A stretch of 64,000 nucleotides of DNA from Stercorarius parasiticus (Eukaryota > Chordata > Aves > Charadriiformes > Stercorariidae), in NCBI GenBank assembly GCA_013396915.1, contig VWZL01005012.1, positions 131,522 to 195,521 of the forward strand. The letters are read 5' to 3'. A model generated the notes under the pieces. That model saw only the letters and a program-made list of their open reading frames with translations, was not told where the DNA came from and did not search any database. Shown here in pieces: positions 55,151 through 64,000 of the stretch. The first letter of the stretch is position 1, and every line of letters begins with the position of its first letter. Position numbers and translations under genes: made by a program.

Positions 55151-58100
55151 GGAAAAAAAAATCTCACCTTTAATATATGCATATGTATGTATCTGTGCGA
55201 CATCCAGCAACTCCTCATCCTCAGCTGCTTCCCCTCCTGGCCTCGCGGTTTGGCAACAGGGGCTCTGGAGATCTGCAAAAGGCTCATCCGTGTGGAAATC
55301 CCCACCCAGCAGGTCTCAAGGTGCATTTGTTAAACCTCTGCAGAAGGTCCTGCGGGTGCCCTGCTTGCAAAAGTCATTTTTCAGCCAGAATGTGAGTACG
55401 TACTTGATGGTTTGTAGCAGCTCAGTAGTAGAATTAAGTGGATGTGAGTTTGTATGCAAATGAGGCCAAATATTTGCCAAGTCACTGTGCGCACCTGATG
55501 AATTTTCTCTCAGAGGATGGGCCGTGTCAGACCCTGCTGGGAACTTGAGTGTGCTACATCGGAGCCGTGCCGTGCAAGGACTGTGATTTATTTATTGATT
55601 GTCTTCAATCAGAAAGGAAGAAATTGCTATAGAGGCTTTGAACAGCCACACGAATCAAAGTGTGTCTGGGCAGGGCAATTTGTTTGGGGAGCTTGAATCT
55701 TTTGGCTGGAAGAGCTGGAAAACCGCTGGCTAGAGGGAATGGGAACGGTGAGCAGCATGTGGGTAAAGCAGAGGTGAGAAAAAGTCTTTCCCATCCTTGT
55801 TTGAGCTTTTAATGTTTGATGTTCTGTGGGGGGGGAGAACTTGTTCTGTTAGTGTCCTGCAAATGCCAGGAAGGGAGTTTTCAGAGGTTTTAAGGTTTTT
55901 TTCAGAATTGCCCAAAGGCTCTGAAAAGGTGGGTCTGCAGCTTGGCAAGCTTTGCATTTTCTGAAGCTAAATTAAGCTGCATGTGGAGTGCTGTGAGCAG
56001 ATTGTGTGTGAGACCTTGAGGTCTCCAGCTGTGGGTATGTTCCCTTGAGGTTCAGCTTCCCACAAGTGTCACTGCAAGGAGCATATCCAACACCAGTCTT
56101 GGACCAAAACTGCTTCTTCTGCTCCCCTTGTGCTGTTCACCACGTGCTGCCTGCTTACTTGCTCTCATACCAAGATGTGCTGGCTTTACAGTCACCTTCT
56201 AGATCATCACAGGTTTGCAGCTGTTGTGGCTCCTCAGGATGCACCCCGTGGTCCCAGAAGATCTTTGCAGCACATCTTTTCCTGAAGGGTATTAAAATAT
56301 AAAAAACTGGTATTAAAATACAAAAAACCTAAGAGATAGATGAAACAGAAAAGGGATAATTAATTAAAAGAGGTTCCTGTGGGAATGGGATTTGTGGGAG
56401 CCTCGTTTTTATGTTAAGTGAGGAAAGGCGAGCTGCGGTTACTCCTGCCTAACACTACAGCAAAGCCTAAGCAAGGAGGACAGCCAGTTTCCCCCAAGAA
56501 TACTAAAGGTTTGAGTCTTGGGATTTTTTTTCCTCCCAGTCTTGGTCCTGTAAGGCATTTAAACGTCTTCTGGGGAGGCTCGTGAACGTGGCAGGGAGTT
56601 AATGCAGCTCGGCAGGAAAGAGCTGCATTAGAAGCCATTTCCACTGCTGGGAGCCACCTTCTGCTGAGGCTGTGTGCACTATCAAAGGCAGGGGCAAGGA
56701 GGAGCATCTACATCGCTTACATCCCCGTTTATTGGTGAAAATGTCCCTAAACCTGAAGAAGTCAAACAGAAAATTTCCAGGCCAGGTGTCTGCCTAAGGC
56801 TGGTTTCTTTCTAGGAAAGTGTTTTCAGAAATAGATCAGCCGTTTCTGTGAAGGTCAGGGAATACACCAATCTCAGACATTGCGCTCTGTCTGCTTGTGT
56901 TAACGTGTTCAGGTTTTAACCTTATTTCCTCAAGAAGTCTCAGGTGCAGGAGCAGACCTTGGTGTGTGGAACAATCTTTCGCCCAGGATCAGCCCTCCCT
57001 GGTGCAGGAGCTGGTAAAGCCAAAGAGGCCATGTGGCAGGAGAGGCTTGGGAGGAGGGATTCCTCCACAGAGATGTTTTTTAGTGTGCACAAGGTGGGTT
57101 TAAGCCAGTGGTAAGTTATACTGGATGTTGCTGCATTCCTGTGACCCACAGAGCTTTTTATCTGACCCATAGACCATTTTATCTGATAAAGGAAAAACAG
57201 GGCCTCTAAAAAGTCCCATTAACTCGATGAGCATCCTGAAAACTTTTAAAACCAATTGCAGATGTTGGCATCTCATTGCCAAAAGGGTGGCCGTGATTGT
57301 TCCTGCTGCATTTTGTTCCAGCATGAGTCATTTTTACAGACGAAGGGACCTGAAGCTGGTTGCCTTGTCAGAAGCCTTAGCTGCAGAGCAGAAAAGCTGT
57401 TAGAGCCGTACCCCTGGCGCTGCTGACTTGATTTGTTTCACAAACGCGAGAGGGTTTACCTTTGGGGGGCAGTAAGCTCAAAATCAGACTCCCACAGAAT
57501 GCTCTTACACGCTTAGATCCAACACCTCTGGCCACAAGGCACTGAACTGCCTTTAGGCAAGTTGTCAGTTGGCTGCAGGTCGGTACGTGATGGTGGTGAG
57601 ATGCTGCATGGTAGGAGTTTGGTGAGGGCTGCCGTGCACTATGTGCGGATGAAGCCATTGGGAGATGTTCAGGCTGGCAAGCGCTCTGAGCTCTTGCTCT
57701 ATTGCTCTACGCAGTCAGTCTGGCAGGGAGAGCTTGGCCTTCGTGCTCTTTGGAAGACATTGGCCCTCTGCTGCTACCTGAGCCTAGGCCAACTGAGCGG
57801 CATCTCCAGCCAAGCAGCATCAGCAGGAGTGTGAGCTTTCTTTTAATAAGGTGCCAACCCGGAGGCTTGCACAAGATGCCGCACGCTGATAGGAACTACA
57901 AGCAAGAGTTTGATGTGACCTGATGCGATGCAGGCCACGTGCGAGCCGCAACAGCTGTAGGATGGAGCCTGGGGATGAGGAGGCTTCAGCCCAGAAGGTC
58001 CTGCTTGGCTGCCCGTCTCCCAGCCCAGCTCTGTGGATAGATAACCTGCAAGGAGCCATTGCTGGAAAACCACGGTGATGGGCAAGCAACCACAGGAAGA

Positions 58101-61100
58101 GACCGATTAGCCCACTCGGCTTCCAGCAGCGTGACTAAATCCCTGCAAATATCTGAAGAAACTTAACTCAAAGTTGTCTACCCTTGTGTTTTCCAAGGGG
58201 CTTTGCTTGCCACCTTTGGTAACCATCATGGAACTGTGGTCTGCTGAAATACTCCCGGTTATTTAAATGCTGCTGTAGGGATGCCCAGTCGTGATCTGTG
58301 GAAAGCTTTGGTCATGTGGCACCGATTTCTCTTCCTTGTTGCCAGCTGCTAAATTGCGCTGAAACGGCAACAGAAATAAAACCAGCTCCCGCTCCGTTCA
58401 GTACTTCCCAAAGGGGAATTTGTCCAAGTGTGCAGTTGCGATCCCAGCTGCAGGGATGGTTGTGCTGTGGTTGCAAGTTGGAAAGGGGAGAGGGAGCTTG
58501 GGGAAGGCGATTGATGCTTTCAGTTAGGAAATCTTTGTATTACTCAGTGAGCAGAGAGAACAGTAAAGCCTGGCTCTTGCATGCTTGGTCGCCCTGTTCT
58601 AGCCCCCTGCGAGGTTTAACAGCAGATGTTGTCACAAATCAGAGCTGCACTGAGCTCACAGGGTGCACTAACTAACATGGAGCAGAGCACTGTTGGAAGT
58701 GTTTTATCACAGCATTGCAGAGAACAGCTGGAAGGGAGCTGAAAAGATCATCTCGGCGGATGCAGCTGGTACCTTCGGGTCTCGATGATGAAGGAAAATC
58801 AGTCATTTCAGTGTCGCAGAATAAGCTATTCGGACATAATGCCTGGTGCAAATCCTCTGTGCCATTGAAGACGGCCTAAAGTGAATAATCTGTCAATCCC
58901 GGCCACCTCCCATTTGTGTGTGAGTGTGCTGGGAAACCGCGTACTTCACCAAAAGCAGCTGGCCTGAGAAGCAAGCGGGCGCTCGGCCTCTTCAGCTCTC
59001 TGCAGGGTTGTGGCACCACCGCTGCGTGAATTTATGGTGATGGGCACAGTGTGCAGCTCTGTTCTCCTGCTGCAGAGCCCTGCTTTGGGTGTTTTCATAC
59101 ACCATGATCATCAAATGCGAGGATTTCAGACGCCACCTCTACAAATAAGGGGAAGTCGAGTGTTTTACCCATCCTTCAAGGAACCATCTGATTCTTCTGG
59201 TCTCCTCCAGCATCACAAAGTGGATATTTTAAGCAGGAGCCCAGGCTGTGGCTGACACATCTCAAAGAAAAGCCAGTCGACAAGATTTCCCACAGAGAGA
59301 CGAGCAAGCCAGCACTCCAGCTGACCTTACGCTTCAAGCAAGAGCCATCGCCAAAAATGCTTTAAATTCCTGCTCAACCCAAAGGTTTTCTGCCTTCCCA
59401 GCAAGGCTCGCTGGTATGGTGCTGCTCTCTTACGGCTGCAGGACCAGTGCAGATGCCGGACTCCAGCCAGGCTGCTGAATGCGCTGGGCGTGCTGCTGAT
59501 CGCAGGGGTGTACAGTGCACAAACAGCAGCCAAAAATGAGCTTTTGCAGCCACAAAAGCATCCCAGATGGGAGGTGTAACTGACAATAAGTTATTACTTG
59601 CCCGGGGGAGGGTAACAGCCACTATGTGCTCCGTGTTGCAGCCTGCTGCTAACAAAGGAATTTAGCAAATTCCTGCTGCCAGATGTTAACCGTGGGGACA
59701 TGGCTTTGGGAGAGGTGTGTTGTCCCCATGTCAAATGCCGAGCTGGTGGACTTCAACTTCTCCTTGCTTAGGGGAGCTGTCATTTCCACTTGCCTCCTTT
59801 GGTTAATATAAATCACTACTGTGATGCCAAAAGTGCTAGAGAAAAAAAATCCCAGCTTCTAGCCCCTGGTCTCCCAGTGACGATAGCACCTGCCTCATTA
59901 GCAATAAGGATCTATTTCAAATTAGTGTGTCTAGAAAAGCAGCAGCCTGTGGAGGCTGCTTAGTCCACAACATTTTCCTGCTCCAAATTTCTGTCAGCTC
60001 CAGTGGCATTTCTATTATGTATTTGCTCCAGAACAGAGCAAACTTTGGTATATTTAAGCATATTTTTATTCCTTTGCTAGGAACTGATATAAAAATGGGT
60101 ACACTGATTAACAGAATACCCTTTGGAAAAGGGGAGATGGTTTGAAAAGATAAACCTAACTGGGTTAGCCTTAAGGGCAGGTGTTAGAGGGGCAGCAACG
60201 GAGGTCAGCTGGAAGGTGGTGTAGGGCGACACTGGGAAAAGTACGGAGAACAAATTGTTAGGAAGCTGATAAAGAGATCAAAGGCGACATCTGGAAGAGC
60301 ACAAAGTGGCAGGGAATATGCGTTTTTGAGTTAAAAGCAGTAAAGGAGAGATTTTTTGCACAGAATTGCAGGAAATACAGGGCTGACAGCAAGACTGCTG
60401 CTCAAAAAAAGTAAGTATGAATTGGAAGAGAATTATAAATTGTTCAGTGATTATTAGATATGTGTCTTTGGTAAAGTGAACCAGCAATAAAGTGGAAAAT
60501 TGTGGTTAAAGGACATCACCTCAATCTCTTCTAAAAATCCATATTTCTACTGGAGATGTAAAAGGGAAAAAAATCCAGAACTAAAAAGCAGCTCAAGCAT
60601 AAAGACAAGAATTGTGTGTGGGACTGTGGGAAGGGTGACACTGCTGCATAACAGGTAAGTCCTCTATCACTGAATAATTACACATGCTGCAGGCGAAAGA
60701 CCCCTGGAAGTTTGTGTGTGGCTCTACAAGTGGAAAGTGAGAGATCCACATTAATTAAATGTTTTGATTCTGTGATGGTTACGAGAGAGTTATACTCGGA
60801 ACCGCTCCCTGTGCAAATCCACTCAGTCAAGCTGAAAACAGCAGCAACTGTCCCGTCATGGCCGGGCATGCCAGCAGCTGAACAGGAACTTCAAGGCAGA
60901 AAAGCAAGGGTCCTGAATGAGTGATCCCATCAAACCAAAATAATCTCCCTTGGATACACATTCAGGGATAAACATATCTAAAGGTAAGAAGCTTCTCAGG
61001 GAATATTTGATCTGTTTTTCAAAGTATAAGAAGCTGAAGAAGCAGCAGCAGAATGTGAAGCTTTAGGGATGAAAGAGCAAGGCGTTTTCCAGCCTGCTGG

Positions 61101-63404
61101 CAATTAGACATGGGACAAAGTGGGAAAAGGCTCAAATTCTCCCTGAGCCAGGCAGACTGCGGGCCAAAAGCATTTAAAAGGTTTTATAAAAACATGCAAA
61201 AGTTGAGGTAAAAATGGAAAATCAAAAAACTCGCCAAAAACTTGGGGTGACGGCACCAGAGGCAATGCCTAAATATAATCAGAGCTGAAGTTTGGAGCTG
61301 CAGGCCAATATTAAAACAGAATTTGGTGACAAAAATGCTGCACTCGCTCAGCCAGCAGGGTCGAGAATGTATTGGCAGAAGCTGATTTCAACGTATAACG
61401 TGCACGAAGGTAATAAAAAAAGGTAAGAATAATCTTGTGGTTTGTGCTGTGTGTGGCAGGTAGTTGTTAAGCAACACAGGTGCAGTGATTATTAAATAAA
61501 AAGGTGTTCACTTTAAGTAAAAAATGTGGCAAAATTAGGAAAATGTGAGTTGGTATAGGGTAAGAATGTTAACAGGGTGGCCCCTGGAATGGAGTTTCTG
61601 TGACCAGATATATTTAAAACAGAAGCACAACAGGTTTCATGTTTCTAACAAGAACACGTGGCATTGCTCTGGATACGGAGTGGAAAGGGTAAATCTCTTG
61701 ACATGCAAATTTTACAGCTACTCTCTGGAAACAGCAGCAATGTATCTAAATGTTCTGGTTTAAATTGCAAGCTGCACTGTACAGTCAAACCCCAAAGATG
61801 TAGGCAAATTTGCAGAAAGATGTAATCAAACTGAATTATTTCAGAGGGAAAAAATCCACAAACCAGTTGGAATACTACTAGGGCATGGCACCTGGGAGGG
61901 CAGGAAAGGTATTGAAAATGCTTAGTATTTATTAAAAGTATTTTATGATAGTGCTCTGCATGATCACAGTTGGACTCTGACAGCAGCCCTCTGCTGCAGT
62001 AAGAATCCCTGAATTTCCCTATCCTGAACTTGTTCCCTTCCTCCTGTGCATCCTCCCTCAAAGGTGCTGGGTCACAGGTTCCTGCCAGTGTCACCCACTG
62101 CTTGCAGCACTGAGGGAACAAGGGAGGGGACGTAGATGACACGAGCCCACCCAAAAAATGGGGTGGAGGGGAGAGGAGATGGAACAGTGAGTTTTGATCC
62201 CAGTGGCTTTCCCCAGGCGTGGTATTTTCACAAGAGCCCACCCTGGTCAGGCAGGCAGCGTGGCTGTTAAGGAATGTGCAGGACCCGAAGCTCCTCTCTG
62301 GGGTGGATTTCAAGATAAAAAAAACAGGGAAGGAGACAAGAAAAGCTTTTCTCCTCCTCTCCTTGCGTCTCAGTGTAGCTCTGTAGCTCAGCCAGCACAG
62401 GTACTTGGGTTTTGCACCAAAGGGGAGGGCAGCTGGGGTGATTTCATCTTTTCCTTCTTGGTGTCTTAAAAGCCAGCAGTAAAGGAGCACATTCCCTCTT
62501 CCTCCTCTCTCCTCCACCTTTCAAGCCCTCCCCTCCTGCCAGAGAGGCACCACAAGGGGAGAAAGGCCAAAGAACACATTTCTCTGCAGCTGCATAGTCG
62601 TTTCGCGCTCACAAGGAAGACAGGAATGTTTAGCAAAGTGGAGCCATCTGGCTAAGGCACTTCCACGGCTGTTCAGCACAGGAGACAAAGGACTGTACAA
62701 AAGTAAAGCATCATGGAGATGATCTGGAGTGGAGACGATGACACAGAGCAAGGCCAGGCTTTGGTCACAACAGCTTGGCTTTGGAAGGAAACACTGTTCC
62801 AGCAGCCACCTAAGGGGGAAAAAAGGTTGGAAAAAGTTTATACAAGAAACAGTCAAGGCACAGTCGCAGAAACAAGACACCTCCACAGTGCTTTGAATGG
62901 TGTAATTGCTTCTAAAAAGTGCTCACAGAGGGACTTCCCACACACAGGAGGGATAAAAGGTACCACAGTGACCAAATAGTGTCTTAGTGCCCATGCCATC
63001 TTCAAATTGTAAAAGTAAATGGACAGAAAGAGTAGGATTATGTTAGTAAAAAGATGAGAAACTGCCTGGGCAAGAGACTACAGATGAAAAGTTCTGTAGG
63101 ATTTGGGAGCAACATACATGGACTATGGTAATGTGGGGAGTAAAGAGCTGAGTGTGGAGGTTTAGAGACAGCTTGCAGAATACTTACAGTAGAAAAGAAA
63201 ATAAGAATAGGTACGGAAGGGAACTGAGTTGCACCTTAAACTCAAATGAAGGGAAAGTAGAGGGATTTGGGGTAAGGAAAAAGAAAACCACAACAAAACC
63301 CCCCAGGCCTAGCCAAAAAAATAAACTTGGAGCAAGAGCATAGCAAGAAGTACACAGAGTTTATTACATCTCAGCGTACTCTGCACAGACCTGAAATAAC
63401 CAGT
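55151..63404. other. Intergenic region without recognisable genes
   Basis: I see no exon set, RNA gene or known repeat family across 8 kb. The part at about 60100-61500 is A-rich on the + strand and reads differently from its flanks; it may be old mobile DNA, but I cannot name it. A long antisense open frame (62886-61645, one stop) is discussed in the findings. Confidence 0.6.
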
Positions 63405-63711
63405 AGCTGAAGGGGGCCTACAAGAAAGCTGGAGAGGGATTTTTTACAAGGGCATGTAGTGACAGGACAAGGGGTAATGGCTTCAAACTGGATTAGATGT
63501 GAGGAAGAAATTCTTTGCTGTGAGGGTGGTGAGCCCCTGGCCCAGGTTGCCCAGAGAAGCTGTGGCTGCCCCATCCCTGGAGGGGTTCAAAGCCAGGTTG
63601 GACGGGACTTGGAGCAACCTGGTCTGGTGGGAGGTGTCCCTGCCCAGGGCAGGGGGTGGCACTGGATGGTCTTTAAGGTCCCTTTCCACCCAAACCATTC
63701 TGTGATTCTAC
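63405..63711 (+). mobile_element. CR1 LINE, 3'-end fragment, sense, internally deleted
   Basis: About 307 bp, starting GGGGGCCTACAAGAAAGCTGG, then ACAAGGGGTAATGGC, GAAATTCTTTGCTGTGAGG, CAGAGAAGCTGTGGCTGCCC and the terminus CCATTCTGTGATTCTA. A short segment after AAACTGGATTAGA appears missing compared with other CR1 copies. Open frames across it are not genes. Confidence 0.94.
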
Positions 63712-63839
63712 GGAGGAACAGCAGAAAAGGAATCCTTCCCGCAAGTGGGAACTTGTTAGTATGTTTTGACAGAAAATTTCCAGCTTACAGACAGATCTCG
63801 GCAATGGAACTAGTATAACTGAGGCAGGCAGTGAATTAC

Positions 63840-64000
63840 ACAGCTAACGCGAGTGGCGGGGGGGGGGCAAAGAGCGAGAAGCTGAGGCAAAGCGAAGGCG
63901 GGCACTGGAGGAATAGCCAGCGGCGGGAGGAGGAGGGAGCGAGGGGCCGGGATACGCACGGTTGTGGCGAGGACGATGGGGCTACGGCGGGGGCGAGGGG
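63840..64000 (+). promoter_or_regulatory. GC/CpG-rich stretch, probable promoter edge of the next gene
   Basis: The last 160 bp turn sharply G-rich, with many CpG (GCGAG, GGCGGG, GCGGCGGG, ACGGCGGGGGCG) and an 11-G run, while the preceding 10 kb are CpG-poor. This is the signature of a CpG island. In human the gene downstream of EIF4G3 on the same strand is HP1BP3, so its promoter is a reasonable guess. No HP1BP3 coding sequence is seen. Confidence 0.5.

Noticed and set aside
63459..63818. 119-codon frame over the CR1 copy near the window end
   Set aside because: It mostly covers the CR1 3' end. The same peptide words appear in the other copies, so it is a repeat artefact.
63976..64000. ATG in the CpG-rich end as a start codon of HP1BP3
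   Set aside because: The following codons (Gly, Leu, Arg-rich) do not fit the start of that protein as I know it. It is probably untranslated or promoter DNA.
1..64000. CRISPR arrays, operons, bacterial mobile elements
   Set aside because: Spliced vertebrate gene structure and CR1 repeats throughout exclude a prokaryotic origin. No spaced repeat array is present.

Overview
The window is vertebrate, almost certainly avian, nuclear DNA. Every long coding stretch is broken by GT-AG introns. There are four fragments of CR1, the dominant bird LINE, with typical 3' ends. The main content is one gene on the + strand: the 3' nine-tenths of the coding sequence of EIF4G3 (eIF4GII), the large scaffold of the cap-binding complex eIF4F. 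I could place 25 consecutive coding exons between 1011 and 52866. They total 4236 nt (1411 codons plus a TAA stop) and all junction phases agree. Roughly the first 180 residues, including the poly(A)-binding-protein site, lie upstream of the window.

Layout: 1-1010 is the 3' end of an intron. Exons 1-4 (1011-17742) encode the low-complexity, Pro/Ser/Glu-rich N-terminal linker. Exon 5 (20247-20380) carries the eIF4E-binding motif. Exons 6-7 form the basic linker, exons 8-12 the MIF4G HEAT domain that binds eIF4A and RNA, and exons 12-16 a charged hinge. Exons 17-20 hold the MA3 domain (second eIF4A site), and exons 21-25 the W2 domain that docks MNK kinases. The 3' UTR starts at 52867, with poly(A) signals at 53334 and 53756. 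From about 53.8 to 63.4 kb I see no recognisable gene. A CR1 copy at 63405-63711 precedes a GC/CpG-rich stretch (63840-64000) that looks like the edge of a promoter. In human the gene downstream of EIF4G3 on the same strand is HP1BP3, so that is the best guess for the next gene.

I found no new multi-gene system. The points most worth a second look are: inverted CR1 copies that flank only exon 2 and could drive its circularisation; a long inverted repeat at 22829-23222 whose left arm is a splice-site-flanked, in-frame 37-codon exon candidate; an alternative in-frame donor adding eight residues after the eIF4E site; tandem NAG acceptors; a tandem pair of hairpins at 25498-25559; an antisense exon-like open frame at 27359-27605; and an exact 60-bp duplication around an N that looks like an assembly error.
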